Numbered from the stretch's first letter, positions 1 to 5,088 are shown. The stretch is 5,488 nt of DNA from Acidobacteriota bacterium (GCA_003223595.1 QHVR01000419.1:513-6000), one strand, 5' to 3'. Numbers and translations: made by a program. Notes: a model not told the origin generated them from the letters alone.

Positions 1-34
1 CGCAACCGAGAACTCCAACTTTCTTGATTTCCAT
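1..34 (-). CDS. 3-hydroxybutyryl-CoA dehydrogenase, N-terminal fragment (partial)
   Basis: Only the first 11 codons are inside the window, reading MEIKKVGVLGC, and the gene continues past base 1. The fragment is a beta strand running into the start of a glycine-rich Rossmann turn (VGVLGCG-type), the usual N-terminus of 3-hydroxyacyl-CoA dehydrogenases that bind NAD(H). The ATG at 34-32 has a good Shine-Dalgarno AAGGA (complement of 41-45) six bases upstream, which supports this start. It lies 103 nt downstream of a thiolase on the same strand. By family knowledge the two enzymes act consecutively: thiolase makes acetoacetyl-CoA and this enzyme would reduce it to 3-hydroxybutyryl-CoA, or the pair runs in reverse in beta-oxidation. 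Eleven residues cannot exclude another Rossmann dehydrogenase, so the product name rests largely on context; that a gene starts here is much surer. Confidence 0.5.
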   Translation of the reverse strand, partial: MEIKKVGVLGC

Positions 35-69
35 CGTTCTTCCTTCCACGACGACTCATAGTCCCGAGC

Positions 70-107
70 AAAGCGTCTGACCAACGAACATCGGTCCAAC
101 GCTGCTT
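70..107 (-). other. Intergenic hairpin between thiolase and dehydrogenase genes
   Basis: An inverted repeat with AGCGT at 72-76 pairing with ACGCT at 99-103, a 2x2 internal loop, then GACC at 79-82 pairing with GGTC at 93-96 around a 10-nt loop. Bases 70-71 can add pairs with 106-107 across a small bulge. Neither side is followed by a T-run, so it is not an intrinsic terminator. In a thiolase-dehydrogenase transcript it could act as a stability or processing element. It is a modest imperfect stem and could be chance. Confidence 0.3.
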
Positions 108-110
108 TGA

Positions 111-140
111 TCCGTGAGAATCTGTGCAAGTCCGTGGCTA
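111..140. repeat. Three imperfect 10-bp tandem repeats (TCCGTG type)
   Basis: Three consecutive 10-mers read TCCGTGAGAA (111-120), TCTGTGCAAG (121-130) and TCCGTGGCTA (131-140) on the plus strand, sharing the core TCYGTG, and are followed by an AAAAATTAA stretch. The last unit contains the thiolase stop codon (TAG on the minus strand, 140-138). From memory, strings of the type TCTGTGcaaATCCGTGGCTAAA recur between genes in several environmental bacterial lineages, but this was not checked. Confidence 0.55.
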
Positions 141-1343
141 AAAATTAATCAAGCTCTCCACCACCATCGCGATCCCCTGCCCCCCGCCGATACAAGCCGT
201 AGCCAGCCCATACTTCTTCTTTCGCCGCCGCAATTCATAAAGCAACGTAAGCACCAGTCGAGTTCCAGTCGCACCCAGCGGATGCCCCAAAGCAATCGCT
301 CCCCCATTCACATTCACCTTCTCGCGATCCAACCCCAACTCCTTCTCAACCGCCAGATACTGCGCCGCGAACGCCTCATTCACTTCAATTAAGTCCATGT
401 ACTCCAGGGACATTCCCGCCTTCTGCAGCGCAATCTGTGACGCCGGCACCGGGCCTCGTCCCATCACCTTGGGCTCGACTCCCGCGTATCCCCAGCTAAC
501 AATTCTGCCCAGCGGCACCAGATTGCGCTTGCGAGCCTCATCCAGCGACATCATCACCAGCGCCGCTGCTCCATCCACAATCCCGCTGGCGTTTCCCGCC
601 GTGACCGTCCCGTTCTTCCCAAAGGCCGGCTTCAATTTCGCCAGCCCTTCCATCGTAGTCTGCGGACGCCGGTGATCATCCTCCGTCAGCGACTCCCCCG
701 TGGGCTCGCCCTTATGATTCCGCAGCGCCACCGGCACAATTTCTTCCTGCAGACGCCCCGCCTTGTACGCATCGTCCGCACACTTCTGCGAACGCAACGC
801 AAACTCATCCTGCATCTCGCGCGTAATCGCATGCTGCGAGCCGTACAGTTCGGCGGTATTCGCCATGTAAGATCCGCAATAGGAATCCAGCAGCGCGACC
901 ATCAGCGAATCTTCCAGCTTCCCGCCCGGCGCCAAAGTGAACCCGTCCCGCCCGCGAATCACAAACGGAGCCTGCGACATGGCCTCCATCCCGCCCGCCA
1001 GCACAACCTTCGCCTCATCGGTCTGGATCATCTGCGCCGCGCTCACAATCGACTGCATCCCCGACCCGCACAACCGGTTCACTGTCAGCGCCGGTACCTC
1101 AATCGGAATCCCCGCCCTCAGACCAACGTGCCGCGCCCCGTACAACGCGTCGCCCGAAGTCTGCTGCGCGTTCCCGAACACCACATGATCGAATTCCTTC
1201 GGATCAACCCCCGAGCGCTCCATCGCACCCTTGGCCGCAACCGCCCCCAGTTCCTGGGCCGTGAAGTCCTTGAGTTTCCCGCAATACCTTCCAAAAGGCG
1301 TGCGCGCCCCATTAACGATCGCAATATCCCCGGCTTTTAACAT
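138..1343 (-). CDS. Acetyl-CoA C-acetyltransferase (thiolase family)
   Basis: A complete thiolase of 401 residues. It condenses two acetyl-CoA into acetoacetyl-CoA and CoA, or cleaves 3-ketoacyl-CoA in reverse, in the cytoplasm. The N-terminal half carries the acyl-accepting cysteine in NRLCGSGMQ (Cys92), then the GGMEAMS motif (about 118-123). The C-terminal half carries VNEAFA (Asn322-Glu323), the catalytic histidine in GHPLG (His354) and the second catalytic cysteine in CIGGGQG (Cys384). All residues needed for the Claisen reaction are present and the length is normal for the family. The ATG at 1343 is preferred because MLKAGDIAIVNGARTPFG matches where thiolases usually begin. A GTG at 1364 would add seven residues (MEFCEII); GGAG at 1362-1359 lies 15 nt from the ATG, too far to be ideal, so the start is not certain. 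The probable dehydrogenase gene downstream indicates short-chain acyl-CoA metabolism. AtoB/ThlA/PhaA-type roles cannot be separated by sequence, so no symbol is given. Confidence 0.95.
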   Translation of the reverse strand: MLKAGDIAIVNGARTPFGRYCGKLKDFTAQELGAVAAKGAMERSGVDPKEFDHVVFGNAQQTSGDALYGARHVGLRAGIPIEVPALTVNRLCGSGMQSIVSAAQMIQTDEAKVVLAGGMEAMSQAPFVIRGRDGFTLAPGGKLEDSLMVALLDSYCGSYMANTAELYGSQHAITREMQDEFALRSQKCADDAYKAGRLQEEIVPVALRNHKGEPTGESLTEDDHRRPQTTMEGLAKLKPAFGKNGTVTAGNASGIVDGAAALVMMSLDEARKRNLVPLGRIVSWGYAGVEPKVMGRGPVPASQIALQKAGMSLEYMDLIEVNEAFAAQYLAVEKELGLDREKVNVNGGAIALGHPLGATGTRLVLTLLYELRRRKKKYGLATACIGGGQGIAMVVESLINF

Positions 1344-1396
1344 GATGATCTCGCAGAACTCCACCCGAACGGGCCAGAGTCATTGGCAAACTTTTT

Positions 1397-1425
1397 AGTG
1401 TAGCAGTGGAGAAAGAGATTGCGAA
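1397..1425 (-). promoter_or_regulatory. Candidate extended -10 promoter for the thiolase operon
   Basis: Read on the minus strand, TTCGCA (complement of 1420-1425) serves as the -35 with four of six consensus bases. A 17-nt spacer leads to TACACT (complement of 1397-1402), which is preceded by TGC and so forms an extended -10. Transcription would start near 1390, about 45 nt before the thiolase ATG and upstream of the alternative GTG as well. It lies in the 98-nt gap after the 87-residue gene, which would give the thiolase its own transcription unit. Sequence match only. Confidence 0.4.
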
Positions 1426-1441
1426 AGGGGAACGGCGCAAT

Positions 1442-1705
1442 TCATTTACTGCGGTCTCGATTTAGCAAGAACGCGCACACCATCGCAAGCGGATGGGTGA
1501 TGACGATACTGAAAACATGACATCTACTGTACGTGAATACGTTGCGACCGACCTCTGTGAGACGGCCATGGCTAGAGAGGAAGTAATGCCCCTCCAGGGC
1601 CTTCCCATTCACTGCATCACCGCCCAGATACACAGCGGCGACCCAGAACGCCAAGAAATTGCAGAGCCCCGCGAAGACACCGAATTGAAGCAAGCGGCGA
1701 CGCAT
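1442..1705 (-). CDS. Small membrane protein with two predicted spans, unknown function (87 aa)
   Basis: I do not recognise a named family. The protein starts with a basic MRRR, has a hydrophobic segment at about residues 7-28 (FGVFAGLCNFLAFWVAAVYL), a polar loop at 29-63 rich in His, Tyr and Arg (GHYFLSSHGRLTEV), a second hydrophobic segment at about 64-82, and a charged tail NRDRSK. By the positive-inside rule both ends should be cytoplasmic and the loop periplasmic. The ATG at 1705 lies 23 nt after the stop of the TPR-GAF gene, on the same strand, so translation from a shared mRNA is likely. No strong Shine-Dalgarno is visible; GGGGA in the gap is the best candidate. The hydrophobic/polar/hydrophobic pattern and tight spacing argue for a real gene. 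A membrane partner for the upstream signalling protein is a guess. Confidence 0.8.
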   Translation of the reverse strand: MRRRLLQFGVFAGLCNFLAFWVAAVYLGGDAVNGKALEGHYFLSSHGRLTEVGRNVFTYSRCHVFSIVITHPLAMVCAFLLNRDRSK

Positions 1706-1728
1706 TGGAAAAGGCCGTCCCCGGGGGC

Positions 1729-4332
1729 CTAGGCGACCGCCCCAGTTGCCAAAGCCGCGGGCTCCAGCGCCACAACTTTCGCCGGCCCTTGCGCCACCGC
1801 TTGCGACAGCGCGTACTCGACCCGATTGATAATCTCGGTCACCACATCGATGGGATCGTACTCCGCCCGGATCACCGCTTCTGCCACTCCTGCGGAGAAC
1901 TGCGCGGCCCCTCGCTGCGGCCCTCCATCCTTCCCCGGAAAATGAACCGGCGCAATTATCTTTCGCAGCTTCTCGATCGCCAGCATTGCCTCTTTCTCCC
2001 CGGTCTCCCCCAGCAGAATTGCAATGCTCGACGTGTCGTAGCGGAATGCCAAATCGTTGGACCGGATATTCGCCGCAATCAGCTGTCCTGCCCGTTCCAT
2101 GACTGCCTGCACCCCGGCGTCGCCGTATTCCTTGATCAGCTCCGCCCGCTTGCCAAACTGCATCAAGACCACCGAGAGTGACGATGCGTTCTGAATTGCC
2201 CTCTTGCTCTCCGCCAGCAGCAAATCGATATACGAAGCCCGCTTCAGCAACCCGGATTTCTCATCAGTCACTGACAAATTCTTGACCAGCCGCCGCAATC
2301 CGGCATTATTCAGCGCGATGACCATCTGATCCGCCACCGTCTTCAGCACCACCATGTCGGCCTGCTGCCATACGCGCCCGCGATTGTGCAGGAGAATCAG
2401 AATGCCAACCGTCTCTTCGCCATCGCTGAGCGGAACGGCCAGCACCGTCGATGCCCCGATCTCCCCCACAACTTTTCTCGCCGCCTGCAATTCACTCGCT
2501 CGCGCAGCGTCCTGAATCGCCAGCGGCTCATGCCCTTGCACCACTTGTTGCAGGCACGCCACCAACTCTCCCCACGCTGGGGTCGCGAGCTTCTTGTAAC
2601 CTTCCGCGCAGAACTCATCCAGCGCAGTCGGTGGCAAGCCCCGCTTCACCATAGCCGCCACGCATCGCGTCGCCTCCCAGTGGGAACCGATCTCCCGGAC
2701 AGCCGTGCTCAGCACCGCCGCAGCCGTCCCCTGGCTATAAAGCTTCCTCGTGATCTCCGCCACTCGCGTGAAGCTGCGCACGTCCACCGCCGGATCGGGA
2801 GCAGGCACAGGCGCGGCCACCGGAGCCACTGGCGCAGGTACCGGAGCCACCGCGGGTGATGCTGCCGTGACCGGCGCCGGCCCCGCATACCTCGGCGTCA
2901 CTCCCGCCGACATATACAATCTCTGCAAGTCCTCGTTGCGTTCCTCTTCTCGCGGAAACAATTCCTGAATTCTCTGCAAGCGCTCCACAGCCTTGTTGCG
3001 CATCCCGTACTGCACCAGGATTTCCGCCTGCAACATCAAATCCTGCAATGTCGAGGCTCCCAGCGTACGCTCCTCCGCCTGCGCCGGCTCTTCCGCGGGC
3101 TTAGTAACGTTGCTGAATCTGGAGGCGATCGCCTTGTAGCGCGTCTCGTCAATCTTCCCTTTCAGCATTTCCAGACGTTTCAAATGCCCCGGTTCATAAG
3201 GATCAACTTCCGCCGCCCGGTCCAGGCACTCCGCCGATTTCATGAATTCCCCAGTGCCGGTGTACAGATCAAAAAGTTTTAGCAGCGTCGTGCAGTAATC
3301 GTTCTCCCGGTTGGACGCGTTATACAGTTCGCTCAGGAATTCCAGCATCTGGGACGAAGCACCCCGCGACGCCGTGATGTCTTCCATGATCGCGATGAAC
3401 TGCCGCCGCTCTCCCCGGCGCCGCTGGAATTGCTCCAGCTTCCGCGCCAACGCGACCGCTGCGTCCTCGTCTTTGCCGTCGAGCAGGCTGCCGATCAGCC
3501 CGATCACCTGTTGCACCCGTCCCGGATTCGCCTCAAACAGCTGCCATACCAGCGGCTCGGCCTCGGTAAACCGCCCTGCCGCAACCAGCGCATCTGCGTA
3601 CGTCTCGCGGAACTCCGGCGTCGCCGCTCCCGCATTCTGCTGTGCTTCCAGAATGAAGATCGCCGCTCCTACTTGCCCCTGCGCCAGCAAACTTTGCCCG
3701 TACGCCAGCGCGATCTCCGGATTCGAAGAGTCTTCCTGATACGCCTTCTCGTACCACGGCGCACCGTCGCCGCCCTCCCCTAGCACGGTTTGCGCAACTT
3801 TCTGAAACGCTGCTGCCGCCAACTTGCCCTTGCCCAGTTCCGATGCTAGTTCGGCTACCCGCACGTAATTCGCTTGGCTGGGTTCCAGCGCGACGATGCG
3901 ATCCAGAATCTCCGCCGCTTCCTGCTTCTTCCCCAGTTTGCTCAGGTCCGCCAGCGCCGATTCATACGTTCCCACCGCCAGCTTCTTGTTATTGCCTTCC
4001 AGCAGTTGGCCAAACCGGTATTTCTGCTGCCACGTGGGATTCCCATGCCGCGCCAGCTTCTTATAGCTCAGGCTGGCCCGCGTCGCGTCTCCCGCCGTCA
4101 CCTGCCGCTCAAAGAGATCGCCCAGCAGCTTTACCGCTTCCGTATTCCGATTCAGCGATAGGCACAGGTCGGCCGAGAGTTGCCGTACCACATCATTGTC
4201 CGGATCATCGCGCAACACGAGCAGGTATTCTTCCAGTGCGTCGGCGGTCTTCCCCTTTTGCAGGAGTTTCTCCGCGCGTTCCACGCGCTTTCCAATCTCG
4301 GCTCGATCCAGTCGTCGTGTTAGTTCAGGCAT
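1729..4332 (-). CDS. TPR-GAF-degenerate GGDEF signalling protein (867 aa)
   Basis: A cytoplasmic multidomain protein with no signal peptide or membrane segment. Residues about 12-475 are helical tetratricopeptide-like repeats, clearest at 16-45, 118-150, 240-270, 345-378 and 430-460, a protein-binding scaffold. A Pro/Ala/Val linker (about 483-515) leads to a GAF domain (about 520-677; STVLAVPLSDGEETVGILIL and the closing helix VADQMVIALNNAGL). A GGDEF-fold domain follows (about 685-855): TDEKSGLLKRASY replaces the DxLTGLxNRxxF entry, and RYDTSSIAILL replaces RYGGDEFaill. The signature GGDEF is thus DTSSI (766-770) and the usual metal-binding DxD region is MQFGK, so diguanylate cyclase activity is not expected. 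An RxxD (Arg757-Asp760, RSND) lies five residues before the motif, the position of the c-di-GMP inhibitory site. The domain finishes with EYALSQAVAQGPAKVV, matching ALYxAKxxGxNxV. A promoter with an inverted repeat lies just upstream. The likely role is a c-di-GMP receptor or scaffold, by inference. Confidence 0.9.
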   Translation of the reverse strand: MPELTRRLDRAEIGKRVERAEKLLQKGKTADALEEYLLVLRDDPDNDVVRQLSADLCLSLNRNTEAVKLLGDLFERQVTAGDATRASLSYKKLARHGNPTWQQKYRFGQLLEGNNKKLAVGTYESALADLSKLGKKQEAAEILDRIVALEPSQANYVRVAELASELGKGKLAAAAFQKVAQTVLGEGGDGAPWYEKAYQEDSSNPEIALAYGQSLLAQGQVGAAIFILEAQQNAGAATPEFRETYADALVAAGRFTEAEPLVWQLFEANPGRVQQVIGLIGSLLDGKDEDAAVALARKLEQFQRRRGERRQFIAIMEDITASRGASSQMLEFLSELYNASNRENDYCTTLLKLFDLYTGTGEFMKSAECLDRAAEVDPYEPGHLKRLEMLKGKIDETRYKAIASRFSNVTKPAEEPAQAEERTLGASTLQDLMLQAEILVQYGMRNKAVERLQRIQELFPREEERNEDLQRLYMSAGVTPRYAGPAPVTAASPAVAPVPAPVAPVAAPVPAPDPAVDVRSFTRVAEITRKLYSQGTAAAVLSTAVREIGSHWEATRCVAAMVKRGLPPTALDEFCAEGYKKLATPAWGELVACLQQVVQGHEPLAIQDAARASELQAARKVVGEIGASTVLAVPLSDGEETVGILILLHNRGRVWQQADMVVLKTVADQMVIALNNAGLRRLVKNLSVTDEKSGLLKRASYIDLLLAESKRAIQNASSLSVVLMQFGKRAELIKEYGDAGVQAVMERAGQLIAANIRSNDLAFRYDTSSIAILLGETGEKEAMLAIEKLRKIIAPVHFPGKDGGPQRGAAQFSAGVAEAVIRAEYDPIDVVTEIINRVEYALSQAVAQGPAKVVALEPAALATGAVA
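2053..2064 (-). other. RxxD (I-site-like) motif in the degenerate GGDEF domain
   Basis: The codons for Arg757-Ser-Asn-Asp760 sit here, followed by five residues (LAFRY) and then DTSSI where GGDEF should be. This is the spacing of the allosteric c-di-GMP site in PleD-type cyclases. The Asp and often the Arg are also conserved in GGDEF domains for other reasons, so retention alone does not prove binding. Confidence 0.55.
2788..2886 (-). repeat. Pro/Ala/Val-rich linker encoded by imperfect 21-bp repeats
   Basis: This stretch encodes residues about 483-515 of the large protein, rich in APV and PAP units. On the plus strand ACCGGAGCCAC occurs at 2819-2829 and again at 2840-2850, a 21-bp (seven-codon) period. 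It forms a flexible, probably extended hinge between the TPR array and the GAF domain, and is a likely site of length variation by slippage. Confidence 0.7.
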
Positions 4333-4363
4333 GCGATTTCCGGGCGGAGTGAACCCTGCTCCG

Positions 4364-4392
4364 ATTCTAGGAGCCGCCTCCTACCCCAGCAA
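4364..4392 (-). promoter_or_regulatory. Sigma70-like promoter of the TPR-GAF gene
   Basis: On the minus strand TTGCTG (complement of 4387-4392) is followed after exactly 17 nt by TAGAAT (complement of 4364-4369). The -10 matches five of six consensus bases and the -35 three of six. Transcription would begin near 4357, giving a leader of about 25 nt before the ATG at 4332. The weak Shine-Dalgarno-like GGAA lies a few bases before that start. Position and spacing make this the best promoter in the window. Confidence 0.55.
4368..4383. promoter_or_regulatory. Perfect inverted repeat inside the promoter spacer (operator candidate)
   Basis: TAGGAG (4368-4373) and CTCCTA (4378-4383) form a perfect 6-bp inverted repeat around the four bases CCGC. 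It fills the spacer between the -35 and -10 elements and overlaps two bases of the -10. A dimeric repressor bound here would block RNA polymerase. No regulator gene is nearby, and no second copy of the site was noticed in the window. Confidence 0.4.
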
Positions 4393-4540
4393 TGTGGTAA
4401 CGCCCAGCCCCGATTACGAAGGTCACGCAGAGTCGTGTCCTCGCAGGCTAAGGTTTTGTGCTCCAATGCCGGACACACAAGCGCTTCCCACGGATTCATG
4501 TCATTGCTTGCTTTTGAGTGCGGTGTCTGGTCAGGAAGAG

Positions 4541-4557
4541 CCGGGATTAGAACCCGG
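4541..4557 (-). other. T-arm-like hairpin after the 49-aa gene
   Basis: On the minus strand CCGGG and CCCGG form a perfect 5-bp stem around the seven-base loop TTCTAAT, the shape of a tRNA T-arm (TTC at the loop start, A at its fifth base). The next bases are CTCTTCCTGACCA. No matching 5' acceptor strand, D-arm or anticodon arm could be built from the preceding bases, so it is not called a tRNA. It may be a tRNA remnant, a weak terminator for the 49-residue gene, or chance. Confidence 0.3.
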
Positions 4558-4636
4558 TCGGGATAACAGAGGGCTGCAACATTTTCAACGGAGACTCCCC
4601 GAGAATGGGACTAAGGCTCCGCAACGCGCATCGGCG

Positions 4637-4786
4637 TCACACCTTGACGGCTTCCTTCGCCTTGATCACCGGCTCGTCCGCCGGGTTCGCCAGCGCTTTC
4701 TTGATGCGGCTGTGGATCTTGCTCAACTCCCAGAAAATCAAGAACAGCAGGATAGTCATCAGGTACAACAAGAATTGGACAGCCAT
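4637..4786 (-). CDS. Small single-pass membrane protein, unknown function (49 aa)
   Basis: A short gene encoding 49 residues, beginning MAVQFLLYLMTILLFLIF and ending in KAKEAVKV. Residues about 4-19 form one strongly hydrophobic span, followed by WELSKIHSRIKKAL, a basic, probably helical segment, and a charged tail. With so many positive charges after the span, the tail should be cytoplasmic and the N-terminus outside. The ATG at 4786 has an excellent Shine-Dalgarno GAGGGGG (complement of 4794-4800) seven bases upstream, which together with the clear membrane/charged pattern argues for a real gene. A candidate promoter lies just upstream at 4828-4855. It stands alone, 304 nt before the next gene. 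No known family is recognised. A frame on the same strand from 4829 to 4611 overlaps it but has no comparable signal or hydrophobic pattern. Confidence 0.75.
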   Translation of the reverse strand: MAVQFLLYLMTILLFLIFWELSKIHSRIKKALANPADEPVIKAKEAVKV

Positions 4787-4793
4787 GGTTTAG

Positions 4794-4800
4794 CCCCCTC
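4794..4800 (-). promoter_or_regulatory. Strong Shine-Dalgarno of the 49-aa gene
   Basis: GAGGGGG on the minus strand, seven bases before the ATG at 4786. It is the strongest ribosome binding site in the window apart from that of the dehydrogenase gene, and it decides the start of this small gene. Confidence 0.7.
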
Positions 4801-4808
4801 AGGCCAGC

Positions 4809-4822
4809 GGAGATCGAACTCC
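4809..4822 (-). other. Small hairpin in the leader of the 49-aa gene
   Basis: GGAG (4809-4812) pairs with CTCC (4819-4822) around a six-base loop, read on the minus strand as GGAG-TTCGAT-CTCC. It falls between the predicted transcription start (near 4821) and the Shine-Dalgarno. It resembles a T-arm but the stem is only 4 bp and the loop one base short, so no tRNA is called. Confidence 0.25.
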
Positions 4823-4827
4823 CCGGC

Positions 4828-4855
4828 ATTCTACTACCACCTCGGCGCTCCCCAA
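4828..4855 (-). promoter_or_regulatory. Candidate promoter of the 49-aa gene
   Basis: On the minus strand TTGGGG (complement of 4850-4855) and TAGAAT (complement of 4828-4833) are separated by 16 nt. The -10 is the same TAGAAT as in the promoter of the large TPR gene. Transcription would start near 4821, leaving a leader of about 35 nt. The -35 matches only three of six bases. Confidence 0.4.
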
Positions 4856-4887
4856 TATATTTATGGGCTTAATAGTTTGGCTCGTTC

Positions 4888-4932
4888 CTGGGCGCCGACG
4901 CTTCCCCCCGCGCGCTCCAGATTCGCGCCCAG
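4888..4932. repeat. Perfect 8-bp inverted repeat
   Basis: CTGGGCGC at 4888-4895 is the exact reverse complement of GCGCCCAG at 4925-4932, with 29 bases between. The long loop weakens it as a hairpin on its own, but it lies directly before the plus-strand terminator and may be part of the same RNA. Confidence 0.5.
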
Positions 4933-4966
4933 CTCCGCTTCTAACTGCACGCCCGAGCATCTGCTT

Positions 4967-5002
4967 GCGGCCCGGTCTAAATCCGGGCCGCTTTTTTTCT
5001 TT
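4967..5002 (+). terminator. Strong intrinsic terminator facing the plus strand
   Basis: GCGGCCCGG (4967-4975) and CCGGGCCGC (4983-4991) form a perfect 9-bp GC-rich stem around the loop TCTAAAT, immediately followed by seven T (4992-4998) and then CTTT. On the minus strand no T-run follows the stem, so it should stop only plus-strand transcription. It is the clearest regulatory structure in the window. Confidence 0.88.
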
Positions 5003-5067
5003 CTCAGCTAGGGACAGCCTCTTGCGTTGTCCATCTTTCGCGTCATCGATGTAGCCCCCGTTTGCGT

Positions 5068-5088
5068 ACTCGCCACTGGTGGCTGAGT
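5068..5088 (-). other. Imperfect hairpin after the partial exported-protein gene
   Basis: ACTC-GCCA at 5068-5075 pairs with TGGC-GAGT at 5080-5088, with one bulged T (5084) and the four-base loop CTGG. It starts 15 nt after the stop codon of the upstream gene on the minus strand. No T-run follows, so it would at most help Rho-dependent termination or protect the 3' end of the mRNA. Confidence 0.3.

Larger units (their letters stand above)
4333..4636. other. 304-nt intergenic region
   Basis: No convincing gene is seen on either strand. It holds the promoter and inverted repeat before the large TPR gene (4364-4392) and a T-arm-like hairpin (4541-4557). Minor elements are a palindrome AAGCGCTT (4479-4486) and a distant 6-bp inverted repeat GTGTCC/GGACAC (4435-4440 and 4471-4476). 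A long plus-strand reading frame crosses it, but it also runs antisense through both neighbouring genes and resembles no protein. Confidence 0.6.
4865..5002 (+). ncRNA. Possible short structured RNA ending at the plus-strand terminator
   Basis: Within the 317-nt gap between the 49-residue gene and the partial gene, an AT-rich stretch (about 4854-4880) precedes a perfect 8-bp inverted repeat, CTGGGCGC (4888-4895) with GCGCCCAG (4925-4932). A textbook intrinsic terminator at 4967-5002 follows. Every gene in the window is on the other strand, so the terminator has no protein-coding client here. A divergent short RNA of about 100-130 nt starting in the AT-rich stretch would explain it. No good -35/-10 pair was found on this strand and no known RNA family (tRNA, SRP RNA, 6S, tmRNA) is recognised. 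The boundaries are a guess. Confidence 0.25.

Noticed and set aside
672..1340. 222-codon plus-strand reading frame opposite the thiolase
   Set aside because: Arg/Pro/His-rich composition typical of the antisense frame of a GC-rich gene. The thiolase on the other strand has every catalytic motif.
4528..4610. A tRNA gene on the minus strand ending near 4530
   Set aside because: Only the T-arm shape is present. The 3' bases CTCTTCC find no proper 5' acceptor partner, no D-arm or 7-base anticodon loop with a 5-bp stem fits, and loop position 57 is T where a purine is expected.
4611..4829. 72-codon minus-strand reading frame overlapping the 49-residue gene
   Set aside because: It is in another frame over the same bases, lacks a placed Shine-Dalgarno and shows no membrane or domain pattern, while the 49-residue frame has both.
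4967..5002. Bidirectional terminator also ending the partial exported-protein gene
   Set aside because: On the minus strand the stem is followed by CAAGCAGATG rather than a T-run, so there is no intrinsic termination signal in that direction.
4196..5011. 271-codon plus-strand reading frame
   Set aside because: It runs antisense through the start of the TPR gene and all of the 49-residue gene, has low-information Ser/Pro/Arg composition and ends by translating the terminator. It is a by-product of GC-rich sequence.
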